Part shown: one piece after another, positions 15,558 to 23,297 of the stretch
Position numbering within the stretch: position 1 is the first letter of the stretch
How the letters are laid out: each line of letters starts with the position of its first letter
Assembly: GCA_905373785.1 (NCBI GenBank)
Contig: CAJPUK010000006.1
Location: 1-29,086 of the forward strand
DNA length: 29,086 nt
Source: an uncultured Johnsonella sp.
GTDB taxonomy: Bacteria; Bacillota; Clostridia; Lachnospirales; Lachnospiraceae
Direction of reading: 5' to 3'
Notes under the pieces: generated by a model
What the model was told of the DNA's origin: nothing
What the model saw: the letters and a program-made list of their open reading frames with translations, nothing else
Databases searched by the model: none
Position numbers and translations under genes: made by a program

Positions 15558-16877
15558 TTGTTTGAGATACATATTGATTCAACAGAAAATGCAGCAAAAA
15601 TAATTGTAATTGGTGTTGGTGGCGCAGGTAACAATGCAGTAAACCGTATGATAGACGAGAGTATAGTTGGGGTGGAATTTATAGGCGTTAATACTGATAA
15701 GCAGGCACTTGAGTCTTGTAAGGCCCCTACCTTACTACAAATCGGTGAAAAGGTAACTAAGGGGCTGGGTGCCGGAGCTAAGCCTGAAGTAGGTGAAAAA
15801 TCAGCTGAAGAAAGTGCAGAAGATATAGCCGCTCACCTAAAAGGCGTAGACATGGTATTTGTAACCTGCGGTATGGGTGGAGGTACCGGCACCGGTGCGG
15901 CACCCGTTATTGCAAGAATAGCTAAAGAAATGGGCATACTTACCGTAGGTGTTGTAACCAAGCCTTTCGGTTTTGAAGGCAAGCAAAGAATGAGCAAGGC
16001 ACTTGCAGGTATAGAAAGACTTAAGTCTAATGTAGATACACTTATAGTAATTCCGAATGATAAGCTCCTCGGTCTGGTTGACAGAAGAATTCGTTTGGAA
16101 GAGGCACTTAAAAAGGCGGATGAGGTTTTACAGCAGGCAGTTCAGGGAATTACCGACCTTATAAATGTTCAATCTCTTATAAATCTTGACTTTGCCGATG
16201 TGCAGACAGTTATGAAGGATAAGGGTATAGCTCATATAGGCATAGGTTTCGGTACGGGAGACGATAAGGCTGTAGACGCTGTAAGACAGGCGGTTCAGTC
16301 ACCGCTTCTTGAGACGACCATAGAAGGTGCAAGTGATGTTATTATTAATCTCTCAGGAGATATAAGCCTTATCGAGGCGGATGAGGCAGCCGAATATGTC
16401 AAGGATATGGTAGGAGAGGATGCTAACATAATCTTCGGTGTGACCGATGACCAGGGTGTTCAGGATCAGGTTACCATAACAGTTATAGCCACAGGTTTGG
16501 AGGAGCACGCAGAAAATGAGCAAGTATCAAGTATTATGAAGGGTTTTGCTCAAAGAAGAAATCTCACAGCTCCTACAAGCAATATGGGCAGCATGGGAAA
16601 TATGGGTAGTATGGGAGTTTCAAGAGGACAGACCGTATCACAACCCGGAAGAAACTTGGGAAATGTCTCTAATACAGTCAGTCAAAGCAGAGCCAATACT
16701 ACTTTGGAAACAATCAGTTTTGACAGCCTGCCTCCTTCAAGAGAGGATGACAGCGTTAGTACCAATAACTTGAGTAATACAAGACCGGAGCCAAGCTATA
16801 ACAGACCGCGTCAAAACAGAGAGACGACTCTTAATGTACCTGATTTCTTAAAAGACAGACATTCGGACAGAAATTAA
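15558..16877 (+). CDS. ftsZ: Cell division GTPase FtsZ
   Basis: Tubulin-like GTPase that forms the division ring. Of 439 residues, KIIVIGVGGAGNNAVNRM (14-31) begins the nucleotide fold, GGGTGTG (107-113) is the tubulin signature, and LINLDFADVQTVM contains the catalytic T7 loop. After about residue 325 a disordered linker includes a short NMGSMG repeat (342-353). The end LNVPDFLK is the conserved partner-binding peptide. The start is TTG at 15558, well supported by GGGAGGA (15544-15550) with 7 nt spacing; a TTG start for this abundant protein is less usual. ftsA is not in the window. Confidence 0.97.
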   Translation: MFEIHIDSTENAAKIIVIGVGGAGNNAVNRMIDESIVGVEFIGVNTDKQALESCKAPTLLQIGEKVTKGLGAGAKPEVGEKSAEESAEDIAAHLKGVDMVFVTCGMGGGTGTGAAPVIARIAKEMGILTVGVVTKPFGFEGKQRMSKALAGIERLKSNVDTLIVIPNDKLLGLVDRRIRLEEALKKADEVLQQAVQGITDLINVQSLINLDFADVQTVMKDKGIAHIGIGFGTGDDKAVDAVRQAVQSPLLETTIEGASDVIINLSGDISLIEADEAAEYVKDMVGEDANIIFGVTDDQGVQDQVTITVIATGLEEHAENEQVSSIMKGFAQRRNLTAPTSNMGSMGNMGSMGVSRGQTVSQPGRNLGNVSNTVSQSRANTTLETISFDSLPPSREDDSVSTNNLSNTRPEPSYNRPRQNRETTLNVPDFLKDRHSDRN

Positions 16878-16892
16878 GTTTTATAAGTATAG

Positions 16893-16996
16893 GAGTTGTT
16901 GCACTTTAAGATTTGTATACGGGATATATGATGATATTTTATCGGAATATCACTATATATCTTGTATACAGGTTTTATTTTGCAACAGCTCTTTTT
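16893..16996 (+). terminator. ftsZ terminator with an inner hairpin in its loop
   Basis: GAGTTGTTGCA (16893-16903) pairs with TGCAACAGCTC (16981-16991) and is followed by TTTTT. The 77-nt loop contains a second hairpin, 16914-16970, made of three 7-bp stems (TGTATAC/GTATACA, GATATAT/ATATATC, TGATATT/AATATCA) separated by symmetric 2-nt mismatches. The outer stem with its U tract is a standard terminator. The inner hairpin looks inserted or expanded. Confidence 0.75.
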
Positions 16997-17089
16997 GTGT
17001 CTATAAGGTCTGATATGTAGTATAAAATCAACTTAGAGTTCTGCGGATTGGATATACATGAATTTTAGATATATTTAGATATAAAAAGC

Positions 17090-17117
17090 AAAAAAGCCCC
17101 GGAATATCCCGAAGCTT
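17090..17117 (-). terminator. rpmB terminator
   Basis: On the minus strand AAGCTTCGG pairs with CCGGGGCTT (two G-U pairs) around GATATT, then six U residues follow (plus-strand A run at 17090-17095). It lies 28 nt past the rpmB stop. Confidence 0.8.
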
Positions 17118-17145
17118 ATCTTTTATGCATGTTCATAATACAGAA

Positions 17146-17331
17146 TTAAGCACGCTCAACCTTGCCTGAACGAAGACATGAAGTACATACATACATCTTC
17201 TTTGAACCACCTGCAGTTTTTACTCTTACTGACTTGATATTTGCTTTCCATATTTTGTTGGATCTTCTATGTGAATGGCTCACACTGTTACCAAAGTGAA
17301 CTGCTTTTTCGCATACTGCACATTTTGCCAT
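17146..17331 (-). CDS. rpmB: 50S ribosomal protein L28, zinc-ribbon form
   Basis: Large-subunit ribosomal protein of 61 residues. The reading frame is open further upstream, but MAKCAVCEKAVHFGN is the standard N-terminus. AAGGGGGTG stands before ATG 17331 on the minus strand. Cysteine pairs C4/C7 and C49/C52 form a zinc ribbon, so this is the cysteine-containing form of L28. Some bacteria swap this form for a cysteine-free paralogue under zinc limitation. HRRSNKIWKANIKSVRV is typical. It is transcribed alone, divergently from the Asp23-family gene, as often seen in Clostridia. Confidence 0.96.
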   Translation of the reverse strand: MAKCAVCEKAVHFGNSVSHSHRRSNKIWKANIKSVRVKTAGGSKKMYVCTSCLRSGKVERA

Positions 17332-17382
17332 GCTTAACACCCCCTTAATTAGGATTGGGCTTTTAAAACCCATAACGGGTAT

Positions 17383-17411
17383 ATGATATCAAAAATATCA
17401 GTTATTTGCAA
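17383..17411 (-). promoter_or_regulatory. rpmB promoter
   Basis: On the minus strand TTGCAA (plus 17406-17411), 17 bp, TATCAT (plus 17383-17388). The leader then contains a near-palindrome TGGGCTTTTAAAACCCA (plus 17356-17372, one bulged base), which may form a small hairpin ahead of the ribosome site. Confidence 0.5.
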
Positions 17412-17430
17412 GTATTAATTAAATAAAAAC

Positions 17431-17459
17431 TTCCATTTTATATAAAAATAGAGTATACT
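17431..17459 (+). promoter_or_regulatory. Promoter for the Asp23-fakA pair
   Basis: TTCCAT (17431-17436), 17 bp, TATACT (17454-17459). The -10 is good and the -35 weak. It would give a leader of about 50 nt before ATG 17515, which has GGAGGT at 17503-17508. Confidence 0.4.
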
Positions 17460-17514
17460 AGACAAAGTGTTATAAAATTGCATTACATCACTTTGATTAA
17501 ATGGAGGTTATTGC

Positions 17515-17874
17515 ATGGGCAAAGGAGTATTAACTACTAATATGGGTGAGATAAGCATATCTAATGATGTTATAGCATTTTATGCAGGACTTCAAGCCTT
17601 GGAATGTTTCGGTATAGTCGGTATGGCAGCGGTAAATGTCGGAGACGGACTTGTAAAGCTTTTAAAAGGTGACAATGTATCTAAGGGAGTACTGGTTAAT
17701 ATTAAAGACAATAAGCTTAATATAGACTACCATGTAATAGTTGCATATGGAGTAAGCATAATGGCTGTATCGGATAACTTAAGAGAAAATGTAAAGTATA
17801 AGTTGGAGAAATTCACCGGTATGGCGGTGGATAAGATTAATATATACGTCGAGGGCGTTAGAGTCATAGACTAA
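17515..17874 (+). CDS. Asp23/Gls24 family envelope stress protein (YloU-like)
   Basis: 119 residues, matching the family from the opening TTNMGEISISNDVIAFYAGL through the central DYHVIVAYGVSIMAVSDNLR to the end INIYVEGVRVID. Family members are small alkaline-shock or envelope-associated proteins of unclear biochemistry. The gene lies 13 nt before fakA. This pairing (YloU-YloV) is conserved in Firmicutes and suggests a shared process near the membrane. Confidence 0.92.
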   Translation: MGKGVLTTNMGEISISNDVIAFYAGLQALECFGIVGMAAVNVGDGLVKLLKGDNVSKGVLVNIKDNKLNIDYHVIVAYGVSIMAVSDNLRENVKYKLEKFTGMAVDKINIYVEGVRVID

Positions 17875-17887
17875 GGAGGTAAAATAG

Positions 17888-19579
17888 GTGAGCTTAACAC
17901 AGCTTGATTCAACAGCATTAAAAAAAGCCTTTATTTTAGGTGCTAAAAATCTTGAGGCAAAAAAAGACTGGATTAATGAGTTAAATGTTTTCCCGGTGCC
18001 TGACGGAGATACCGGAACCAATATGACTATGACCATAATGTCGGCAGTAAAAGAAGTCAGTGCGTCAGCCGATGATATGAAAAGTGTATGCAAGGCAATA
18101 TCTTCAGGTTCATTAAAGGGAGCCAGAGGTAACTCCGGTGTAATACTCTCACAGCTTTTGAGAGGATTTACAAAGATTGCCGGAGATTATGAAAGTCTTG
18201 ATACAATGATTTTGAGTATAGCCCTTGATAAGGCTACAGAAACTGCTTACAAGGCGGTTATGCGTCCTAAAGAGGGTACAATACTGACCGTAGCTAAAGC
18301 TATGAGTACTAAGGCGCTTGAAATATATGAAGAAGTTGATGATATACAGGAGTTTATAAAAGAAGTACTTAATGCCGGAGATAAGGCATTGGCAAGAACC
18401 CCTGAACTTCTTCCGGTATTAAAACAGGCGGGAGTGGTAGACTCAGGCGGTCAGGGACTTATGGAGATTATACGGGGAGTGTATGACTCTGTAATGGGGA
18501 AGGAACTTGATTATAGCAGTATAGAGATGCCTAAACCTAAAACACCTGTAAAAATGGGTATGCATATATCCAAGGCGGAAGTTGATACCGCAAATATTAA
18601 GTTCGGATACTGTACCGAATTTATTATCAACCTTGAAAAAGAGTTTAAGGAAAATGATGAAGAGAGCTTTAAGGCATTTCTTGAAACCATAGGCGATTCC
18701 TTAGTATGTGTATCTGATGAAGAGGTTGTTAAAATACATGTTCATACCAACGATCCGGGGCTTGCTTTACAAAGAGCCTTGGGCTACGGTTCACTGACCC
18801 GTATTAAGATAGATAATATGAGGGAACAGCACGAAGAGCAGCTTCTTAAAGAAATGATAGAAAGCGGTGAAGTAGAGGTAGACGATACCGAAACCGAAAC
18901 AAAGAAAGACGTTGAGCTAAAAGAATACGGCTTTATAAGTGTATCTTCAGGTGAGGGCTTAAGTGATATCTTTAAAGGTTTGGGAGTAGATGAGATTATA
19001 GAGGGCGGACAGACTATGAACCCAAGCACGGAAGATATACTTTTTGCTATAGATAAACTTAATGCCAAAAATATTTACATACTTCCGAATAATAAGAATA
19101 TAATTTTAGCTGCCAATCAAGCTGCTGAACTTATACAGGATAAAAATATAATGGTAGTTCCTACCAAGACCATACCGCAAGGACTTAGTGCGGTTATAGC
19201 TTTTATGCCCAATATAGGCAGTGAAGAAAACTTTAATAATATGCAGGAAGAGATAAAGAAGGTAAAGAGCCTTCAGGTAACCTATGCGGTAAGAACCACT
19301 TCTATTGATGACTTTGATATAGAAGAGGGCGACATCATGGCTATAGGCGATGCCGGTATAGTAAGTGTAGGAAAATCCATAGATGATACCCTGCTTGAGG
19401 GTCTTGCAAAACTTATAAATGAAGAGACTGAACTTGTAAGCCTGTATTACGGTGCTGATATTAAGGAAGAAGAAGCCGAAAAACTTAAAGAAAGATTGAG
19501 TGATAAGTATAGTAATATAGATATCGAACTGAACAGGGGAAGTCAGGCGGTTTATTATTATATAGCATCAGTTGAATAA
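17888..19579 (+). CDS. fakA: Fatty acid kinase catalytic subunit (DAK2/DegV-domain protein, YloV)
   Basis: In Firmicutes this protein phosphorylates FakB-bound fatty acids for phospholipid synthesis. It has 563 residues, close to the usual 550. The N-terminal DhaL-like kinase domain has the metal/ATP motif FPVPDGDTGTNM (35-46) and SLKGARGNSGVILSQLLRGF. A middle domain carries CVSDEEVVKIHVHTNDPG, and the C-terminal half is DegV-like. The start is GTG 17888 with AAGGAGGT (17873-17880) 7 nt away, overlapping the end of the Asp23-family gene. No fakB gene is in the window. Confidence is high for family, good for function. Confidence 0.9.
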   Translation: MSLTQLDSTALKKAFILGAKNLEAKKDWINELNVFPVPDGDTGTNMTMTIMSAVKEVSASADDMKSVCKAISSGSLKGARGNSGVILSQLLRGFTKIAGDYESLDTMILSIALDKATETAYKAVMRPKEGTILTVAKAMSTKALEIYEEVDDIQEFIKEVLNAGDKALARTPELLPVLKQAGVVDSGGQGLMEIIRGVYDSVMGKELDYSSIEMPKPKTPVKMGMHISKAEVDTANIKFGYCTEFIINLEKEFKENDEESFKAFLETIGDSLVCVSDEEVVKIHVHTNDPGLALQRALGYGSLTRIKIDNMREQHEEQLLKEMIESGEVEVDDTETETKKDVELKEYGFISVSSGEGLSDIFKGLGVDEIIEGGQTMNPSTEDILFAIDKLNAKNIYILPNNKNIILAANQAAELIQDKNIMVVPTKTIPQGLSAVIAFMPNIGSEENFNNMQEEIKKVKSLQVTYAVRTTSIDDFDIEEGDIMAIGDAGIVSVGKSIDDTLLEGLAKLINEETELVSLYYGADIKEEEAEKLKERLSDKYSNIDIELNRGSQAVYYYIASVE

Positions 19580-19585
19580 ATTTAC

Positions 19586-19627
19586 AGAGCTTTTACAAGG
19601 TAAGGTATTTTATTTTGTAGAAGCTCT
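19586..19627 (+). terminator. fakA terminator
   Basis: AGAGCTTTTACAA (19586-19598) pairs with TTGTAGAAGCTCT (19615-19627), with one mismatch that can pair as G-U. TTATAATT follows as a short T-rich tract. The mobile element's target duplication begins 9 nt downstream. Confidence 0.7.
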
Positions 19628-19635
19628 TTATAATT

Positions 19636-19643
19636 GGAAAATA
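19636..19643 (+). repeat. Left 8-bp target site duplication
   Basis: GGAAAATA directly before the left inverted end. It is repeated exactly at 19828-19835, directly after the right inverted end. Confidence 0.85.
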
Positions 19644-19827
19644 GTTACAGTTTGGGTAGTTTAGATATACATGTATAATATAGCAAATGAAAGCTTGCTT
19701 TCAGGTGTATAGTATACATATATATCTGTCAGGCTGCTGCCGGAATTCATCTTCGTCTAATTTATAGATAAAAATTAAATATTTTTAGTTTTTTTGTCGA
19801 AGATGAGTGATCTACCCAAACTGTAAC
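19644..19827 (+). mobile_element. MITE-like element, complete copy with target duplication
   Basis: A 184-bp non-coding element with perfect 16-bp inverted ends: GTTACAGTTTGGGTAG (19644-19659) and CTACCCAAACTGTAAC (19812-19827). It is flanked by a perfect 8-bp duplication GGAAAATA. Next to the left end lies a 65-bp hairpin (19663-19727) whose tip TGAAAGC-TT-GCTTTCA is a perfect stem. The rest (19728-19811) has another imperfect inverted repeat, CATCTTCG with CGAAGATG. No transposase is present, so it must have been moved in trans. The family of the driving transposase is not recognised. It sits in the 344-bp gap between fakA and topB; the remainder of that gap is the fakA terminator and AT-rich leader. 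Confidence 0.9.
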
Positions 19828-19835
19828 GGAAAATA
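19828..19835 (+). repeat. Right 8-bp target site duplication
   Basis: GGAAAATA, identical to 19636-19643. Confidence 0.85.
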
Positions 19836-19923
19836 AGCCGCTTAGCGAAATAAACAAAAAAATATATATCGTTATGGCTAAATTTGTGCTATAGTATAGG
19901 TTAGTATTTGTATGGAGAAATAA

Positions 19924-21903
19924 ATGAAAAATTTATACATAGCTGAAAAACCCTCGGTTGCCAACGAATTTGCCAAGGCACTTAAACTTAATACCAAGAA
20001 GAAGCAGGGTTTTTTAGAAGCGGACAATGCCGTAGTAACATGGTGTGTAGGGCATCTTGTAACCATGAGTTATCCTGAAAGTTACGGGGAGCAGTACAAA
20101 AAATGGTCGCTTGACACACTGCCCTTTTTGCCCAAGGTATTTAAGTACGAGGTTATTGACGCTGTAAAAGAGCAATATAAAATAGTAAGCGGCTTATTAA
20201 ACAGAGAGGACATTGCCTGCATATATATATGCACCGACTCCGGAAGAGAAGGAGAGTATATATATAGACTTGTAGATAATATGGCTAAGGTTAATAAGCC
20301 GAGAAAAAGAGTTTGGATAGACTCTCAGACGGAAGAGGAGATATTAAGAGGGATAAAAGAAGCCAAAGATTGGTCTTTTTATGATAATTTGGCATCGTCG
20401 GCTTACCTCAGAGCCAAAGAAGATTACCTGATGGGTATTAATTTTTCCAGACTGCTTACATTAAAGTATTCGAAAACTTTAGCTACCTTATTAAAAAAAG
20501 ACAGAGTAGTACTTAGTGTCGGTAGAGTAATGACCTGTGTGGTAGGCATGGTAGTCAGAAGAGAGAGAGAAATCAGAGACTTCAAAAAAACCGTATTTTA
20601 TAAAATCATTGTAAAACTTGCATTTGAAAATAAAGATAATTTTATAGAAGGCGAGTTTAGAGCAGTTGAAGAAAGCAAGTATTATAATTCTCCCAAGCTT
20701 TATAAAGACAACGGATTTTTACAAAAAGAAGATGCGGATAAGTTTATTTTGGAATTAAAGCCTTATGATAAGGCAAAAGTAGTAGAAAGCAAGAAAAAGA
20801 AAGAACTTAAGAATCCTCCGCTTTTATATAATCTTGCCGAGCTTCAAAACTACTGTTCAAAAAAGTTTAAGATAAGTCCGGATGAAACTCTTAAAATAGC
20901 TCAAAAATTATATGAAAGAAAATTACTTACCTATCCCAGAACAGATGCCAGAGTTTTATCAAAGGCGGTTGCCAAAGAGATCTATAAAAACCTTTCAGGG
21001 CTTAAAAGGTATGAGACTTTACAAAAAGAAGTTGAAGAGGTTATAAATAACTCTCTTTATAAAAATCTTGAAAAGACAAGATATGTGGATGATAAGAAAA
21101 TTACCGATCACTATGCTATAATACCTACAGGTCAGGTTAATTTATCCGCCTTGTCACCACTGGAGCTTAAAGTCTATGAGCTTATTTGCAGGAGGTTTAT
21201 AAGTATATTTTTCCCGGCGGCGGAGTACATGAAGTACAATATAGAAAGTCTCATTGAAAGAGAACATTTCTTTACTACTTTTAAGGTACTTACCAAGATA
21301 GGCTATCTTAAAGTTTCGGGAGCAGAATCCGAAAAACTTGATAAGGCTAATGACACAGATGATACAAAGGACTATGGTCCCGAATTTATAAACTTACTTA
21401 ACTCAATTAAAAAGGGAAGTTTGCTTCATGTCGAAGATATGTATACAAAGACCGGAGAGACTTCAGCTCCTAAAAGATACTCTTCAGGCTCTATGATACT
21501 TGCCATGGAGAATGCCGGTCAGCTCATAGAAGATGAAGAGCTTAGAAGCCAGATAAAATCAAGCGGTATAGGTACATCTGCAACAAGAGCCGAGATACTT
21601 AAAAAACTGATTACAATAAAGTACCTTTCCCTAAACCCTAAGACTCAGGTAATTACGCCAAGTCTTTACGGGGAAATGGTCTACGAGGCGGTCTATAATT
21701 CTATCAGGCAACTGCTCAACCCTGCACTTACGGCAAGTTGGGAAAAAGGACTTTCCATGATTACACAGGGCAGCATTGACTCAAAAGAATATATGGATAA
21801 GCTTGAACATTTTGTAAAAAGCAAGGTGCTGGCAGTAGCAAACTTAAACAATCAATACAGCCTTAATAAGGCATATCAGGATATATATAAACATTATAAT
21901 TAG
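19924..21903 (+). CDS. topB: DNA topoisomerase III (type IA)
   Basis: Relaxes or decatenates DNA by single-strand passage. Of 659 residues, the Toprim domain opens with LYIAEKPSVANEFAKAL (4-20, E8) and contains CTDSGREGEYIY (103-114). SVGRVMTCVVGMVVRRE (198-214) is the conserved type IA block, and the catalytic tyrosine is Y337 in KLLTYPRTDARVLS. The late motif SGIGTSATRAEILKKL is present. The protein ends without a zinc-finger tail, as in TopB and unlike TopA. GGAG (19914-19917) precedes ATG 19924. It heads a tight run of genes to dapB, though the functions are unrelated. Confidence 0.94.
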   Translation: MKNLYIAEKPSVANEFAKALKLNTKKKQGFLEADNAVVTWCVGHLVTMSYPESYGEQYKKWSLDTLPFLPKVFKYEVIDAVKEQYKIVSGLLNREDIACIYICTDSGREGEYIYRLVDNMAKVNKPRKRVWIDSQTEEEILRGIKEAKDWSFYDNLASSAYLRAKEDYLMGINFSRLLTLKYSKTLATLLKKDRVVLSVGRVMTCVVGMVVRREREIRDFKKTVFYKIIVKLAFENKDNFIEGEFRAVEESKYYNSPKLYKDNGFLQKEDADKFILELKPYDKAKVVESKKKKELKNPPLLYNLAELQNYCSKKFKISPDETLKIAQKLYERKLLTYPRTDARVLSKAVAKEIYKNLSGLKRYETLQKEVEEVINNSLYKNLEKTRYVDDKKITDHYAIIPTGQVNLSALSPLELKVYELICRRFISIFFPAAEYMKYNIESLIEREHFFTTFKVLTKIGYLKVSGAESEKLDKANDTDDTKDYGPEFINLLNSIKKGSLLHVEDMYTKTGETSAPKRYSSGSMILAMENAGQLIEDEELRSQIKSSGIGTSATRAEILKKLITIKYLSLNPKTQVITPSLYGEMVYEAVYNSIRQLLNPALTASWEKGLSMITQGSIDSKEYMDKLEHFVKSKVLAVANLNNQYSLNKAYQDIYKHYN

Positions 21904-21919
21904 ACCTAAGGAGAAAAGT

Positions 21920-22591
21920 ATGACAAAACAGGAAGTAAGGTCTTTGGAGTTATTTGATTTATCTAAAACCATAGCTAAGGATCTTTTTGAAAAATACAGT
22001 TATCCATGGGAGGTTTTAGCTGAACTTGAAAGCTTTATATCAGAGCTTGGTAAAAAGCTCGATCCTAATGAATATGATAAAAAAGGTGATGATATTTGGA
22101 TACATAAGACAGCAAAGATAGCACCTACGGTATCCTTGAAAGGACCTGCAATAATATGCGAAGGTGCGGAGCTTAGGCAGTCCGCCTTTATAAGAGGTTC
22201 TGTAATTATAGGAAAGAAAAGTATAGCGGGAAATTCCTGTGAGTTTAAAAATTCTGTATTATTTGATGATGTGCAGACTCCGCACTATAATTATGTAGGA
22301 GACTCTATACTGGGATACAAATCCCATATGGGTGCCTCTTCATTAACCAGTAATGTCAAATCCGATAAGAGTCTCGTAAAGATACACCTTGATGATGAGG
22401 ACTTGGAAACAGGCAGAAAAAAAGTAGGCGCCATACTTGGTGACTTTGTGGAAGTCGGCTGCGGCTCGGTATTAAATCCGGGTACTGTAATAGGTAAAAA
22501 CAGTATAATTTATCCCCTTTCAAGTGTAAGGGGAACTGTGCCGGCTGACAGTATCTACAAGGCAAAGGATGATGTTGTAAAGAAAAATTAA
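21920..22591 (+). CDS. Left-handed beta-helix (hexapeptide) GlmU-like protein
   Basis: 223 residues. The N-terminal 55 are helical, and the rest shows hexapeptide repeats of the type [IV]-G-x4 (IWIHKTAKIAPTVSLKGPAIICEGAELRQSA region and FVEVGCGSVLNPGTVIGKNS region), diagnostic of a left-handed beta-helix. YVGDSILGYKSHMGASSLTSN resembles the acetyltransferase half of GlmU-type sugar nucleotidyltransferases, but there is no pyrophosphorylase domain, so it is not GlmU itself. The acyl acceptor is unknown. AAGGAGA (21908-21914) stands before ATG 21920, 16 nt after topB. A sugar-phosphate acyltransferase is a reasonable guess only. Confidence 0.8.
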   Translation: MTKQEVRSLELFDLSKTIAKDLFEKYSYPWEVLAELESFISELGKKLDPNEYDKKGDDIWIHKTAKIAPTVSLKGPAIICEGAELRQSAFIRGSVIIGKKSIAGNSCEFKNSVLFDDVQTPHYNYVGDSILGYKSHMGASSLTSNVKSDKSLVKIHLDDEDLETGRKKVGAILGDFVEVGCGSVLNPGTVIGKNSIIYPLSSVRGTVPADSIYKAKDDVVKKN

Positions 22592-22630
22592 CTTATAAAA
22601 ATTACAATAATTACAGAAAGGACTAAGGTT

Positions 22631-23281
22631 ATGAAAAAAGAAGCAGTTTTACAAAGAATGAAGGAAGATTGTTTAATAGCTGTTATTCGTGCAAAAAATA
22701 AAGAGCAGGGCGAGAAATTGGTAGACTCCATAATAAAGGGCGGAATCAACTTTATAGAAATAACCATGACTATGGATGAAGGTAATCCTGTAGAATTTAT
22801 TGCCTTCCTTGCACAAAAGTACAAGGACAATCCGAAGATAGTAATAGGTGCAGGTACGGTACTTGATCCTGAGACCGCAAGACTTGTAATCCTGGCAGGT
22901 GCCAACTATGTGGTAAGCCCCGCTTTTAACCCTGAAACTATTAAGTTATGTAACAGATACAGAGTTCCGATTCTTCCCGGCGTTATGTCGCCTACAGAAG
23001 CTATTATGGCTTTGGAAGCCGGTTGTGATGTAATTAAGCTCTTCCCGGGTAATATCTTGGGGCCTGCGGCTATCAGCACTTACAAAGGTCCTCTGCCACA
23101 GGGTGAATTTATGCCGAGCGGCGGTGTGGATGTAGATAATGTTGACAAGTGGCTTAAAGCCGGAGCTTATGCAGTCGGTACAGGTTCAAGCCTTACCAAG
23201 GGGGCAAAGACCGGAGATTTTGAAGCTGTAGAGGCTAAGGCAAGAGAATTTGTCGAAGCTGTAAAGAAAGCAAGAAGCTAA
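22631..23281 (+). CDS. eda: KDPG/KHG aldolase
   Basis: Class I aldolase splitting 2-keto-3-deoxy-6-phosphogluconate (or 4-hydroxy-2-oxoglutarate) to pyruvate plus glyceraldehyde 3-phosphate (or glyoxylate). The 216-residue length is right. R20 (AVIRA), E43 (FIEITMT) and the Schiff-base lysine K136 (GCDVIKLFPGN) are in place, as are GAGTVLDP and MPSGGVDVDNVDKWLKAG. No KDG kinase, edd or uronate gene is nearby, so its metabolic route is not shown by context. It is followed after 16 nt by dapA; both are pyruvate-using aldolases of the TIM-barrel type. Confidence 0.93.
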   Translation: MKKEAVLQRMKEDCLIAVIRAKNKEQGEKLVDSIIKGGINFIEITMTMDEGNPVEFIAFLAQKYKDNPKIVIGAGTVLDPETARLVILAGANYVVSPAFNPETIKLCNRYRVPILPGVMSPTEAIMALEAGCDVIKLFPGNILGPAAISTYKGPLPQGEFMPSGGVDVDNVDKWLKAGAYAVGTGSSLTKGAKTGDFEAVEAKAREFVEAVKKARS

Positions 23282-23297
23282 TACTGGAGGTTTATAT

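Noticed and set aside
16581..16616. NMGSMG tandem repeat in the FtsZ linker as a functional repeat
   Set aside because: It is only two to three short units in a region that is variable and disordered in all FtsZ proteins; it is more likely neutral slippage.
17332..17373. N-terminal extension of L28 by 14 residues
   Set aside because: The family starts at MAKCAVC, and a good ribosome site stands before that ATG.
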